DNA of 64,000 nucleotides from Ruminococcus sp. Phil11 (GCA_001940925.1 MSGZ01000035.1:1-64000); one strand, 5' to 3'; positions 34,004 to 42,982 are shown, counted from the stretch's first letter. The notes: generated by a model not told the origin, from the letters alone. Made by a program: numbers and translations.

Positions 34004-34753
34004 TCAATCCGCCGGAGACACCGCATTCATACCTCTGTACGCCGTCTCGGCGGCTTCGGGTTCCATGTTGCAGCCGAGGCGGTAGAACGCGGTCTGCTTG
34101 ACCAGACGGTCGATCAGCCGCACAGTCTGCATCATGCGCACGGGGTCTGCCGGACGGTACACCTGCTGCAGCAGCATCGGATAGGCCTCCCTGCCCGTGA
34201 CCGGCATGATCTGATTCGTCTCCGATCTCGTGAGGATGCAGAGTGCTTTCAGCGGCACCGCGATATTCGTGCTGAGCCGGTGCACTCCGTTATACGGCGT
34301 CCCGAACACCGTGACGCCCTGCTCCGTGATCCTCAGAAGCGGCTTGTCGTCATTGACCATAACGGCACGGCTGCCGAGCATTTGCCGCCAGAGTGCCGTA
34401 TGCGTTGATTTGCCCGTTCCGCTTTTGGCGATAAACAGATAGCACGCCCCGTCCACGGCGACCGCCGACCCGTGAAACAGCACCGTATCATAGCAGATCA
34501 TATGATCCGCGATCTGCCGGTAGACTGCCAGTTCTTCGAGAAACGGCTCTGCATACTGCTTTCCGGCGCGTCCCTCTTTCTCATCGGTACGCGCAAGCAT
34601 GATCCGCTCGTATTCGAGATTCTCCGGCGTAACGGTCACGGCAAAATCCGGCTCGCCCTCTGCACGGTAATCCGCACAGTATGCATGGACATCCGGATAG
34701 ACCGAGCTGACAGAGATCGTCCGCTCTGCGATCCGGTAGGTATCTGTTATCAT
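34004..34753 (-). CDS. HPr-kinase-like P-loop protein, second copy
   Basis: A 249-residue paralogue of the protein at 16959: same order of VYPDVHAYCADYR, P-loop AKSGTGKSTHT, MVNDDKPLLRI, FGTPYNGVHRLS and CNMEPEAAETAYRGM. Ribosome site aggagg precedes its ATG. Unlike the first copy it has no PqqD-like, peptidase or exporter gene beside it; it is flanked by a terminator and a divergent radical SAM gene. It may act on the same peptide in trans or be a remnant. Confidence 0.82.
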   Translation of the reverse strand: MITDTYRIAERTISVSSVYPDVHAYCADYRAEGEPDFAVTVTPENLEYERIMLARTDEKEGRAGKQYAEPFLEELAVYRQIADHMICYDTVLFHGSAVAVDGACYLFIAKSGTGKSTHTALWRQMLGSRAVMVNDDKPLLRITEQGVTVFGTPYNGVHRLSTNIAVPLKALCILTRSETNQIMPVTGREAYPMLLQQVYRPADPVRMMQTVRLIDRLVKQTAFYRLGCNMEPEAAETAYRGMNAVSPAD

Positions 34754-34775
34754 GACTTGTTCCTCCTGAAGTCAC

Positions 34776-34804
34776 TTGCTTTTTCCGGTAAAATGTGATA
34801 CAAT
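34776..34804 (+). promoter_or_regulatory. Promoter of the radical SAM gene
   Basis: TTGCTT, 17-bp spacer, TACAAT, about 45 bp before the ATG at 34851. Confidence 0.7.
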
Positions 34805-34850
34805 AGAACCGGAACGGTCTGTTACTGATAATAGGAAAGGATGATGTTTT

Positions 34851-35456
34851 ATGGCAATGACCATTCTCTACCCGGTCGGGCAGCATTTGTATGTCAACCT
34901 GACGAATCAGTGCCCCTGCGCATGTACCTTCTGCATCCGGCAGAACGGCGACGGCGCATACGGCTCCGATTCGCTCTGGCTTGAGCACGCGCCTGATTTT
35001 GCGGAGATCAAAGCGGCATTTGAAAAGTGGAATCTGTCTGAATTCACGGAGCTGGTGTTCTGCGGCTACGGCGAACCGACCGAAGCACTTGAGCTTCTGC
35101 TCATGACGGCGGTCTACGCAAAGAGCCTGCCCGGATGTCCGCCGATCCGTCTCAACACGAACGGCCTCTCTGACCTGATCCACGGCAAGCCGACCGCTTA
35201 TCTGCTGAAAGATGTGATCGACACCGTTTCGATCAGCCTGAACGCCGGTACCGAAGCCGAATACATGGCCGTCACGCGTCCGAAGTGGGACAATGCGTTC
35301 ACCGCGATGCAGAAATTCGCATCGGACTGCAAGCAGTATGTGCCGAAGGTCATGTTCACGGTCGTCGATGTGATCCCGAAGGCGGAGATCGACGCAGCGC
35401 AGGCCGTTGCGAATAAGCTCGGCATCCCGCTCCGCGTGCGGAAATACGATTCCTGA
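34851..35456 (+). CDS. TatD-associated radical SAM protein
   Basis: A 201-residue radical SAM protein. The iron-sulphur motif CX3CX2C is formed by Cys21, Cys25 and Cys28 in CPCACTFC, followed by VFCGYGEPTEAL (SAM-binding GGE-like), LNTNGL and VSISLNAG strands. Length and sequence match the small family found beside TatD-type deoxyribonucleases, whose substrate is unknown; no TatD gene lies in this window. A pentapeptide-repeat gene follows after 18 bp and probably shares its transcript. Confidence 0.88.
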   Translation: MAMTILYPVGQHLYVNLTNQCPCACTFCIRQNGDGAYGSDSLWLEHAPDFAEIKAAFEKWNLSEFTELVFCGYGEPTEALELLLMTAVYAKSLPGCPPIRLNTNGLSDLIHGKPTAYLLKDVIDTVSISLNAGTEAEYMAVTRPKWDNAFTAMQKFASDCKQYVPKVMFTVVDVIPKAEIDAAQAVANKLGIPLRVRKYDS

Positions 35457-35474
35457 ACGAAAGGAGCCGTCAGC

Positions 35475-35933
35475 ATGGACAGCATTCAGCAGATGCTTGA
35501 AGCACACGAGCTTTGGGTGAGATCGCACTGGACACAGGGGCAGAAAGCCAGGATCGAAGATGCCGTGATCGAAAATCTGACGCTGAACGGCAATGCTTTG
35601 CCGGATCTTGTCATGCCGGGCTGCACGTTCATCAACTGCTGCTTCACGGATGTTGACCTGTTCGCAGGCTTTTTCGGCGGATGTCAGTTCCGCGGGTGCA
35701 GCTTCACAAACTGCATTCTCGGCAAATCTGTCATGGACGAAGTGTCCGTCAGGGAAACGGTATTCCTGAACTGCACACTCATCAAAACGGATATGTACGA
35801 TGCCGTTCTGGAGAACGTCACGTTCAGCGGATGCGATCTGACCCGTTTATGGTTCACCGGGGACAAAGCGCGTGCAGAGCATGTCACAATGACGGACTGC
35901 GGCCAAACAGACGGTCCGCTCCCGCCGTGGTAA
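35475..35933 (+). CDS. Pentapeptide-repeat protein
   Basis: A 152-residue protein built from A(D/N)LxX-type pentapeptides: CTFINCCFTDVDLFAGFFGG, CSFTNCILGKSVMD, TVFLNCTLIKTDMYDAVLEN and VTFSGCDLTRL. It would fold into a short right-handed square helix of about five turns. Some members mimic DNA to protect gyrase; nothing here shows that role. It has aaaggag before ATG. Confidence 0.9.
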   Translation: MDSIQQMLEAHELWVRSHWTQGQKARIEDAVIENLTLNGNALPDLVMPGCTFINCCFTDVDLFAGFFGGCQFRGCSFTNCILGKSVMDEVSVRETVFLNCTLIKTDMYDAVLENVTFSGCDLTRLWFTGDKARAEHVTMTDCGQTDGPLPPW

Positions 35934-35965
35934 CATGATATGCCGCACCGCATCACACAAACAAA

Positions 35966-36000
35966 AGCGGACAGTGCCTGCATGGGTACTGTCCGCTTGG
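35966..36000. terminator. Terminator between convergent genes
   Basis: Stem aagcggacagt(g) / (t)actgtccgctt around a 10-base loop, directly after the pentapeptide gene and before the carboxypeptidase-like gene on the other strand. Confidence 0.8.
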
Positions 36001-36003
36001 CGT

Positions 36004-37392
36004 TTACTGATTCTTGCTGCGGAGATGTCCTGCGCGGGCAGCCTCGCGGCGCTTGCGCTCCTCATGATACCGGAACGCGAAGAATACACATGCCGCAATA
36101 TACAGGACGGAAAGCACGATCGCGAGCACCGCGGTACGCTTCAGGTACTTGGAGCGGAAGAAGCCGGGGATCTCGCTGAGATTGTACTTCCAGAACGAAC
36201 GCTCCACATTGCCCTCTGCAACGACGTCGATCTCTGCAAGCGTTTCGCCTGCGAGCTTCAGCGTCACCTTGCCGAGAACGTCACCTGCATGGACCGGCGC
36301 ATTGACCTCGGCCGGCCATTCGGTGATCTCCTGTACGCTCTTTTTATCCGTGGTGCTGTTCCAGATGCAGGAATAGCCCTTTGCAGGAACGAGGATGACA
36401 ACGTCATTGCCCTCCGCATTGTTGACATGGATCTGGCCGAGCTGCTTGTTCTCCGGCAGGATATCCTGGAAGGACAGATCGCGGAACGCCCATTCGAGAA
36501 TGTTCTTCGCATCCTCAAGGTGATAGAAGCGGTTGTTGCCCTCCATATCCTTCAGCGGCGCGTCCATGCAGACCAGCAGATAATTGTTGCCGTCGCGGGA
36601 GCCCTTGCAGGCGATGCAGCGGTGTCCCTCCTGCGAGTTCGCGGTCTTGATGCCGCGGACGCCCTTGCAGAAGTTCTCGCTCGATTCATCGACCATGAGG
36701 TTCGAGTGCTTCCAGTTCCAGTCATCGGCCTTGCCTGCGGTCGCCGCAGAGGAAGGCATATATTCATTGGCACATGCGATCGTCTCGAACTTCGAGAGAT
36801 TCATTGCGTAGTTCAGCAGCGTCATCATATCGCGCGCGGTCGTGAGCTGCCGTGCACTGTAAAGACCCGTTCCGTTCGTATAGCGGGTATTCGTCATGCC
36901 GAGCTCCTCCGCCTTCGCGTTCATCATCGCGGTAAACGCCTCCTGATCGCCCTTGCCGAAGTGGTCGGTCAGCATGTAGGCCGCCTCGATCGACGAGGTC
37001 AGCAGCATCGCATAGAGCAGATCCTCGACGGTCAGCTCATCGCCCGCCGAGATATGTGCATAGCGCAGATCCTCCGGATACTCGTCCTCCTCGAAGATCT
37101 TGTACATATCTTCCTTTGCGGTGATCTTCTCCGAAGCGATATCGGGGCAGTTTTCCAGCACGACGACTGCCGTCATGATCTGCACGAGCGAGCCCGGCAT
37201 TTTCTTCATATCCGCATTCTTTTCGTAGACGATCTGGCCGATATCCAGATTCATCAGAACGGCGGCGTCACTCTGAACGGTTGCGTTCGGCGTGAACAGC
37301 AAAGCGGATGCGCGAAGCGGCAGTACGGTCCCGAGCAGCACGGCGAAGGTCATGACCGCCGCGAGCGCGGAAGCAAGAAAGCGTTTCTGCAT
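36004..37392 (-). CDS. D-alanyl-D-alanine carboxypeptidase homologue lacking catalytic motifs
   Basis: A 462-residue exported protein with the S11 (DacA/PBP5) layout: signal peptide (1-30), transpeptidase-fold domain, PBP5_C-like beta domain (about 335-400) and C-terminal membrane helix (about 425-445). All three catalytic motifs are changed: SxxK is Ser68-Leu-Val-Gln71 (Lys lost), SxN is Ser-Ser-Ile at about 133-135 (Asn lost), KTG is Lys-Thr-Ala at about 249-251. Surrounding family residues (MTA, LLYAML, ELGMTNTRYTNGTGL, RGIKT) are preserved, so it is a pseudoenzyme rather than decayed. A role as a peptidoglycan-binding or scaffolding protein is inferred. Start chosen for aggag at 9 bases. 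Confidence 0.9.
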   Translation of the reverse strand: MQKRFLASALAAVMTFAVLLGTVLPLRASALLFTPNATVQSDAAVLMNLDIGQIVYEKNADMKKMPGSLVQIMTAVVVLENCPDIASEKITAKEDMYKIFEEDEYPEDLRYAHISAGDELTVEDLLYAMLLTSSIEAAYMLTDHFGKGDQEAFTAMMNAKAEELGMTNTRYTNGTGLYSARQLTTARDMMTLLNYAMNLSKFETIACANEYMPSSAATAGKADDWNWKHSNLMVDESSENFCKGVRGIKTANSQEGHRCIACKGSRDGNNYLLVCMDAPLKDMEGNNRFYHLEDAKNILEWAFRDLSFQDILPENKQLGQIHVNNAEGNDVVILVPAKGYSCIWNSTTDKKSVQEITEWPAEVNAPVHAGDVLGKVTLKLAGETLAEIDVVAEGNVERSFWKYNLSEIPGFFRSKYLKRTAVLAIVLSVLYIAACVFFAFRYHEERKRREAARAGHLRSKNQ

Positions 37393-37446
37393 TTGATTCA
37401 TCTCCTGTAAGCTCCAATAGTTGTCCGTCCGGACACGGTTACTCTT

Positions 37447-37475
37447 ATTATAACAGATATCGAGGAAAAATGGAA
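37447..37475 (-). promoter_or_regulatory. Promoter of the carboxypeptidase homologue
   Basis: Minus strand TTCCAT (37470-37475), 17-bp spacer, TATAAT (37447-37452). Confidence 0.65.
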
Positions 37476-37575
37476 TACCTTTTCGCAAAAAAATAAGGAA
37501 AAAATCATAAAATTGCGGAAAATACGGTTTTCCGGACAGAAAACGGGGATTTCGGAAGGAATTTGCCGGTTGCTC

Positions 37576-37604
37576 TTGACTTTAGCGCTTTTTTGTGTTA
37601 AAAT
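37576..37604 (+). promoter_or_regulatory. Promoter of the acyl-CoA synthetase gene
   Basis: TTGACT, 17-bp spacer, TAAAAT, about 70 bp upstream of the ATG at 37676. Confidence 0.75.
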
Positions 37605-37675
37605 AAGAATACTGCGGGCGATCTCCCGGAAAAGGAGCTTATTGCCCATAATACAGAATGAAAGGACGAATCACT

Positions 37676-39313
37676 ATGCCGATCATTGATATTCTGGAAC
37701 GCAATGCCGCGCTCTACGGAAACGATACCGCGCTGGTCGAGCTGAACCCCTCGGTCATCGAGCCGCGCAGAGTCACATGGAAGGAATACGAGCTCATCGA
37801 GCCGCGCCGCCCCAATATCTACCGCCGCGAGATCACATGGAAGGTCTTTAACGAAAAGGCAAACCGCTTTGCACATTTCCTCATTTCCCGCGGCGTCAAG
37901 AAGGGCGACAAGGTCGCGATTCTGCTGATGAACTGCATCGAGTGGCTGCCGATCTACTTCGGCATCCTGAAGGTCGGTGCGCTGGCCGTTCCGCTCAATT
38001 TCCGCTATGCGGCAAGCGAGATCGAATACTGCGTCGGGCTAGCGGATGTTTCCGTGCTCGTGTTCGGCCCGGAGTTCATCGGCCGCGTCGAAGAACTGGT
38101 CGATACCCTCGGCAATGACCGTATGCTGCTTTACGTCGGACAGGGCTGCCCCGGCTTTGCGGAGAGCTATGATACGCTGACCGCGAACTGTCCGAGCACG
38201 ACCCCGGCGATCATGCTGACCGATCAGGACGACGCCGCGATCTACTTCTCCTCCGGCACGACCGGCTTCCCGAAGGCGATCCTGCACAATCATGAGAGCC
38301 TGATGCACGCCTGCAAGGTCGAACAGGCGCACCACGGCCAGACAAAGGACGATGTGTTCCTCTGCATCCCGCCGCTGTATCACACCGGCGCGAAGATGCA
38401 CTGGTTCGGCAGCTTTCTGGTCGGCGGCAAGGCGGTGCTGCTGAGCGGCATCACCCCGAACGTGATCCTCGATGCGGTCTCCTCGGAAAAGTGCACGATC
38501 GTCTGGCTGCTTGTTCCGTGGGCACAGGATATTCTCGATGCGATCGAGAGCGGCAAGGTCTCGCTCAGCGATTATGAGCTTTCGCAGTGGCGGCTCATGC
38601 ATATCGGTGCACAGCCGGTTCCGCCGAGCCTCATCACCCGCTGGAAAAAATACTTCCCGAATCATCAGTATGATACCAACTACGGCCTGAGCGAGTCGAT
38701 CGGACCGGGCGCGCTGCATCTCGGCGTGGAGAACATTCACAAGGTCGGTGCGATCGGCAAGGCAGGCTTCGGCTGGGAGAGCAAGATCATTGACGAGAAC
38801 GGCGAGATCGTGCAGCGCGGCGAGGTCGGCGAGCTCTGCGTCAAGGGACCGGGCGTCATGACCTGCTACTACCACGATGAAGAAGCGACAAAGCAGGTGC
38901 TGACGGATGACGGCTGGCTCCGCACCGGCGACATGGCGCGCGAGGACGAGGACGGCTTTGTGTTCCTCGTTGACCGCAAGAAGGACGTCATCATCACCGG
39001 CGGCGAGAACCTCTATCCGGTACAGATTGAGGACTTCATCCGCTCGAACAGCAAGGTCAAGGACGTTGCAGTCATCGGTCTGCCGGACAAGCGTCTCGGC
39101 GAGATCGCAGCGGCGATCATCTCGATCAAAGAGGACTGCACCTGCACCGAGGAGGAAATGAACAAGTTTTGCGAGGCTCTGCCGCGGTACAAGCGTCCGA
39201 GAAAGATCATCTTCGCGGATGTGCCGCGCAATCCCACCGGCAAGATCGAGAAGCCGAAGCTCCGCAAGATGTACGGTGCCGACAAGCTGGTCGCCGAGCA
39301 GAACATGAGCTGA
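37676..39313 (+). CDS. Acyl-CoA synthetase / AMP-binding ligase
   Basis: A 545-residue adenylate-forming enzyme. It has the AMP-binding core motif YFSSGTTGFPKAIL, the YGLSES motif (adenine loop), GEVGELCVKGPGVM, the hinge DGWLRTGDMARED and the catalytic lysine motif NPTGKIEKPKLR near the C-terminus. It would activate a carboxylate with ATP and transfer it to CoA. The substrate (fatty acid, aromatic acid or other) cannot be read from sequence; the EYELIEPRRP insert near residue 45 is not standard. Start is the ATG 8 bases after aaagga; an earlier MKGRIT is less well placed. Confidence 0.93.
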   Translation: MPIIDILERNAALYGNDTALVELNPSVIEPRRVTWKEYELIEPRRPNIYRREITWKVFNEKANRFAHFLISRGVKKGDKVAILLMNCIEWLPIYFGILKVGALAVPLNFRYAASEIEYCVGLADVSVLVFGPEFIGRVEELVDTLGNDRMLLYVGQGCPGFAESYDTLTANCPSTTPAIMLTDQDDAAIYFSSGTTGFPKAILHNHESLMHACKVEQAHHGQTKDDVFLCIPPLYHTGAKMHWFGSFLVGGKAVLLSGITPNVILDAVSSEKCTIVWLLVPWAQDILDAIESGKVSLSDYELSQWRLMHIGAQPVPPSLITRWKKYFPNHQYDTNYGLSESIGPGALHLGVENIHKVGAIGKAGFGWESKIIDENGEIVQRGEVGELCVKGPGVMTCYYHDEEATKQVLTDDGWLRTGDMAREDEDGFVFLVDRKKDVIITGGENLYPVQIEDFIRSNSKVKDVAVIGLPDKRLGEIAAAIISIKEDCTCTEEEMNKFCEALPRYKRPRKIIFADVPRNPTGKIEKPKLRKMYGADKLVAEQNMS

Positions 39314-39405
39314 CTGCGGTATCGCTTCGCGATGTATCCGTAATAGGGCTCCGCCAAACATGAAGAAACTTGTTTCTTCATGTTGAACCCTTCCAAAGGG
39401 ACACT
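39314..39405. repeat. Left half of a split REP-like element, copy D
   Basis: Matches the reverse complement of copy A (4804-4920): gcggtatcgcttcgcgatg, gggctccgcc, the aacatgaagaaac hairpin and ccaaagggacact. It stops where the element at 39404-51345 begins; the missing end is at 51346-51366. Its start follows the stop codon of the acyl-CoA synthetase gene. Confidence 0.85.
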
Positions 39406-39418
39406 TTCCCTGTAGTAT

Positions 39419-39431
39419 GTTCAAATGGAGA
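39419..39431 (+). other. Left terminal inverted-repeat arm (attL half-site candidate)
   Basis: gttcaaatggaga, exact inverted match to 51327-51339. It is 13 bp inside the left junction with the repeat at 39314. Confidence 0.65.
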
Positions 39432-39706
39432 GTAATGCCTAAGCAGCTATTGTCCGATGTTTATATAAAAACAGGGTTTCAACGGAATTATACCAAAACA
39501 AATGACTCTGAAGTTATCATTGCCATTCGTCAAATCATTCCGATGTGAATACTGACAACAGTTCATAATCATTATCCGCTTGCTCCTTTCTTGTGGGCAG
39601 GCGGATTTTTTGCAGTCATTCGCTTGAATAATGTGTTATAATAAAATAAAAAATACATGAAACCTTTTTACTTGTTTGGCGACAGTATGGTTGAGGGGGT
39701 GAGGCG
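39432..39706. other. AT-rich left end of the mobile element
   Basis: No gene is supported. It is more AT-rich than the chromosome to its left, contains a hairpin with T-run (about 39580-39613, cttgctcctttcttgtgggcaggcgg region) and leads into the sigma factor operon, which starts at 39707. Confidence 0.5.
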
Positions 39707-40273
39707 TTGGCTGCAATAAAAGATGCTGCAATCATTGCGCTGCTGCAGAAGCGTGATGAAACTGCTTTGCAGGAGATCCGGAACGCTTACGGAAGTTTGT
39801 GCTTTCAGATGGCATACCGGATTCTCGGTAGCCGTGAAGATGCTGAGGAATGCGTCAGTGATATGCTGATCGACGCATGGAACAGCATTCCGCCCCATAA
39901 CCCTAACAGTCTGTGTGCATATCTGACGGTTCTTGTCCGGCGTTCGGCACTGGATCGTCTTCGGCATGAAAAAAGAAAAAAGCGCGGCGGTATGCAGTTT
40001 GCCGCAGCCCTCGATGAGATCGAAGAGATCATCCCCTCAGATGAGCGTATCGAATCGGAGGTTGATCGTCGCGAGATGCTCACCGCAGTCACCGTGTTTT
40101 TGCGCGGTTTGCCGGAGCAGCAAAAGCAGATTTTCATGCTGAGGTATTATACGGCAGCACCGATCAAAGAAATCGCAGAACGCTTTGGCCTCACACAAAA
40201 TACGGTCAAGCTTTCACTGATGCGCACACGAAAGAAGCTCAAAGAATACTTACGAAAGGAGGGCTTGCTGTGA
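39707..40273 (+). CDS. ECF sigma factor
   Basis: A 188-residue sigma factor with region 2 (ALQEIRNAYGSLCFQMAYRI, then LGSREDAEECVSDMLIDAW) and region 4 (LRGLPEQQKQIFMLRYYTAA, then IKEIAERFGLTQNTVKLSLM), without region 1 or 3. The start is a TTG behind gaggggg; no ATG gives a complete region 2. The anti-sigma gene overlaps its stop by 4 bp, so the two are co-expressed and the factor would be held at the membrane until the anti-sigma protein is triggered. Confidence 0.93.
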   Translation: MAAIKDAAIIALLQKRDETALQEIRNAYGSLCFQMAYRILGSREDAEECVSDMLIDAWNSIPPHNPNSLCAYLTVLVRRSALDRLRHEKRKKRGGMQFAAALDEIEEIIPSDERIESEVDRREMLTAVTVFLRGLPEQQKQIFMLRYYTAAPIKEIAERFGLTQNTVKLSLMRTRKKLKEYLRKEGLL

Positions 40274-41403
40274 AATCGTTTGATTTTCTCGATCTGCTCG
40301 GTGATGTACCGGAGGATCTGGTAGAGAGCTGTTTTGCAGCACCCGCCATTCCGGAACATCGGATTTCGAGGCCATGGCTTAGAACCTGTCTTGCAGCCGG
40401 CACAGTGTCTGCTGCCTGCATTGCCGCAGTCGCGGGAACAGCCTTTCTGCTGCACGATGACGGTCTGACTCAGCAAAGCGGCAATCTGGAAGCGGTGATG
40501 CAGGAGGTCGCCACAGAGCCGGTGCAAACCGCCGCAGAGCCTGCACAAACTGCGCCTGCCGTAACTGCGCCGCCGGAGGATACCCCGGCAGTTCCTGCGC
40601 AGACGGAAACAGCGGTGTCTGTTGTAACAAAGCCCGCCGCTAAACCCGCTCCCGCAGAAACCGAACCGACCGTAACAGAAGCCCCGCCTGCGAAGACGGA
40701 ACCCGCCGAAACACAGCCGTCCGCCGAACCCGCTCCTGCTGAACCTGTGCCCGTCGAAATAGAACCCACCCCTGAACAGCCCGTTTTTGAGCCGGGCGAT
40801 GTGGACATGGACGGCAAAATTACGTTTGTGGATGCAGCACTGGTTTATATTGATACGCGACTTGCAAATTACGACAGGCTTGATCTTAGCTTGCTGACCG
40901 ATGAACAACGTGCGCTCGGCAATGTGGACGGGCTGGAAAACGGATATCTGAATCATTGGCTCTGGAATGAGGAAACACAGGATTATGATGTCACCGATAC
41001 GCCGTTTTCGCTTACGGTTTCATGGGCAGATTCGGATAATATGAACTGTTCCTATAAAGGTGATGCGGAGATAATCGAACGCGTTGCAATGCTTCGGAAC
41101 TGGTGCGGACTGTCTGGCCTGACGACACAGGAATATATTGAGAATCAGGAGCATTATGACCTGCAGCTGATCGAATGGGAGCAGCAGGCCGATGCCGAAG
41201 CCGTAACTGAAATGCATTCTGCTTATGATTTTTACGCTGACGAACTGCGCAATGCAATCTGGAGAACAAAAGCGCAGACGGGTGTCATTGCATGGGAAGG
41301 CAACCTGAAAGAGGCTGAACAATCCATTCTGCTGAACGGTGACGTTCTTTACGATGTAGACTGGTTCTATGAAAAAGCCGAAGAAATGCGTTCATTTTTT
41401 TGA
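40270..41403 (+). CDS. Membrane anti-sigma factor with extracellular dockerin-like module
   Basis: A 377-residue protein. Residues 1-35 would bind the sigma factor; one membrane segment follows (about 36-60). Outside is a long Thr/Ala/Pro/Glu-rich spacer (about 80-170) and then a dockerin-type repeat: PGDVDMDGKITFVDAALVYI with the calcium-binding Asp pattern; the second repeat (about 205-240) is degenerate. The C-terminal 140 residues (LDLSLLTDEQRAL to the end) form an acidic, tryptophan-containing domain I cannot name. This parallels RsgI-type anti-sigma factors of cellulolytic Clostridia, which carry carbohydrate-binding sensors, but with a dockerin instead. GTG start overlaps the sigma gene stop. 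Confidence 0.82.
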   Translation: MKSFDFLDLLGDVPEDLVESCFAAPAIPEHRISRPWLRTCLAAGTVSAACIAAVAGTAFLLHDDGLTQQSGNLEAVMQEVATEPVQTAAEPAQTAPAVTAPPEDTPAVPAQTETAVSVVTKPAAKPAPAETEPTVTEAPPAKTEPAETQPSAEPAPAEPVPVEIEPTPEQPVFEPGDVDMDGKITFVDAALVYIDTRLANYDRLDLSLLTDEQRALGNVDGLENGYLNHWLWNEETQDYDVTDTPFSLTVSWADSDNMNCSYKGDAEIIERVAMLRNWCGLSGLTTQEYIENQEHYDLQLIEWEQQADAEAVTEMHSAYDFYADELRNAIWRTKAQTGVIAWEGNLKEAEQSILLNGDVLYDVDWFYEKAEEMRSFF

Positions 41404-41425
41404 AGATTTGAGGAGGGCTTGATTT

Positions 41426-42982
41426 ATGAAAAAGACAATGAAAACCGCAATTGCGCTGATGAGCGCAGTCATGATGCTCGGCACCTGTGCCGTTCCCGCC
41501 TTTGCAGGCGAGCTGTCAAAGGAAGAGCTGATTCAGAAGTATGCACCGAACGGCGCTTATGCAGAGGCAGATATTTACATCTGTCCGGGCGAGTTCCCGA
41601 CGGTTATGTCAGACGGTTCGCTTGTGCTGCAGCATGACTATGTACAGAAGCTGGAAGCTTCGGGGCTTTCCGTTGAAGAACAGCTTGAAAAGCTGACAGA
41701 AGCGTTCAGCAACAGCACCGGAAGCAAGGTTTCGGCCTATAACAATTACCGCCGCGGCAGCTATGCGGACTGCGTGCAGTACTTTGTGAATGCCGAATAC
41801 GAAAACGGCTTCTGGTATGTTCTGCGTGAGGACGGCACGGCCAGCATCGTCGGCGCAGATCAGGCGTGGGTCGAGGAAAACAGCCCGGCCGCCCTGCATA
41901 TTCCGGCTGAGATCGGCGGCGTGACGGTCACGAAGATCGAGGACGGCGCCTTTGCATTTGAAACGCGTTACAATCACGGCATCAAGGAAATCACGGTTCC
42001 GGATACCGTGGAAATCATCGGTGACAGCGCGTTCAACACCGCGATGCTTGGTATGGACTGCAGGCTGAATCTGCCGCAGAACGTCAGGTATATCGGCAGA
42101 CTGGCATTCAATGCAACGATGCACATGCTGATGGATGAATTCAATGTCATCACGATTCCGGAAAGCGTCGAGTTTATCGGCGCAGAAGCGTTCGGCGATA
42201 ACAAATACCGTGCGCTGATTCATGACCGTTTAAGTGAATATCTTACGCGCAACTATCACTTCCGGTTCTTCAATCAGAGCCCGAATGAGGGAGACAGTTT
42301 CCGCAGCTGCAGCCTGTTTGATATGCCGGAATCTCCGGTCTTTATCGAATCCGATATGATCGGGATTTCGGAATGCGTATGGGGCGATGTTTCCTACTAT
42401 GAGAGAGTAACCACACTTGATCCGTTCTTCTTTCTTCCGAATGCCAGAACCGGCTGTATCAGCTGCGACATCAACGATTCCGGCTGCCGCTATATCACAG
42501 TCGGAGAATATCTGGAAAACCCGGAGCAGGTGCTTGAAACGATGCTGAACCTCGCACCGGAATACGGGACTGCGGAAGAACTGGAAAATGAATTTCAGCG
42601 TCTTGACAGACTGTATCAGAAAGTCAGGGATTTCATGGCGGCTTATGATACTGAAAAAATGCCGACCGATCATGTCGCGTATTTCATGGGCGGTCAGGCA
42701 CTGTATAATCAGTATGATGTGGTTACACTCGGCGACGTCACAGAATACTACAATAAGCTTGCGGCAAAGCCTGCGCCGGTCGTTTCCGTGTGCCTCGCCG
42801 GTGACGCCGACTGCAGCGGCACTGTGGACGTTTCTGACGCTGTGCTGACGGCACGGTTCGTCGCGGAGGACGCCGGTGCAAAGATCACCGATGCCGGTCT
42901 GCAGAACGCCGATGCCGACGGCGACGGTGCTGTCACCATGGACGATATCACCGCAATCCAGCGCATCATTGCAAAACTGTGA
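41426..42982 (+). CDS. Secreted leucine-rich-repeat protein with dockerin
   Basis: A 518-residue exported protein: signal peptide (1-27), an N-terminal helical stretch, BspA-type leucine-rich repeats (LHIPAEIGGVTVTKIEDGAF, ITVPDTVEIIGDSAF, LNLPQNVRYIGRLAF, ITIPESVEFIGAEAF), an alpha-rich middle region, and a C-terminal dockerin with both EF-hand repeats intact (AGDADCSGTVDVSDAVLTAR and ADADGDGAVTMDDITAIQR). It follows the anti-sigma gene by 22 bp with its own ribosome site (gagga), so it is likely the product controlled by that sigma factor. BspA-type repeats commonly mediate adhesion. Confidence 0.92.
   Translation: MKKTMKTAIALMSAVMMLGTCAVPAFAGELSKEELIQKYAPNGAYAEADIYICPGEFPTVMSDGSLVLQHDYVQKLEASGLSVEEQLEKLTEAFSNSTGSKVSAYNNYRRGSYADCVQYFVNAEYENGFWYVLREDGTASIVGADQAWVEENSPAALHIPAEIGGVTVTKIEDGAFAFETRYNHGIKEITVPDTVEIIGDSAFNTAMLGMDCRLNLPQNVRYIGRLAFNATMHMLMDEFNVITIPESVEFIGAEAFGDNKYRALIHDRLSEYLTRNYHFRFFNQSPNEGDSFRSCSLFDMPESPVFIESDMIGISECVWGDVSYYERVTTLDPFFFLPNARTGCISCDINDSGCRYITVGEYLENPEQVLETMLNLAPEYGTAEELENEFQRLDRLYQKVRDFMAAYDTEKMPTDHVAYFMGGQALYNQYDVVTLGDVTEYYNKLAAKPAPVVSVCLAGDADCSGTVDVSDAVLTARFVAEDAGAKITDAGLQNADADGDGAVTMDDITAIQRIIAKL

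Noticed and set aside
34004..34753. True HPr kinase (HprK) controlling carbon catabolite repression
   Set aside because: Too short (249 residues against about 310), lacks the N-terminal HprK domain; more similar to the peptide-locus kinase-like group.
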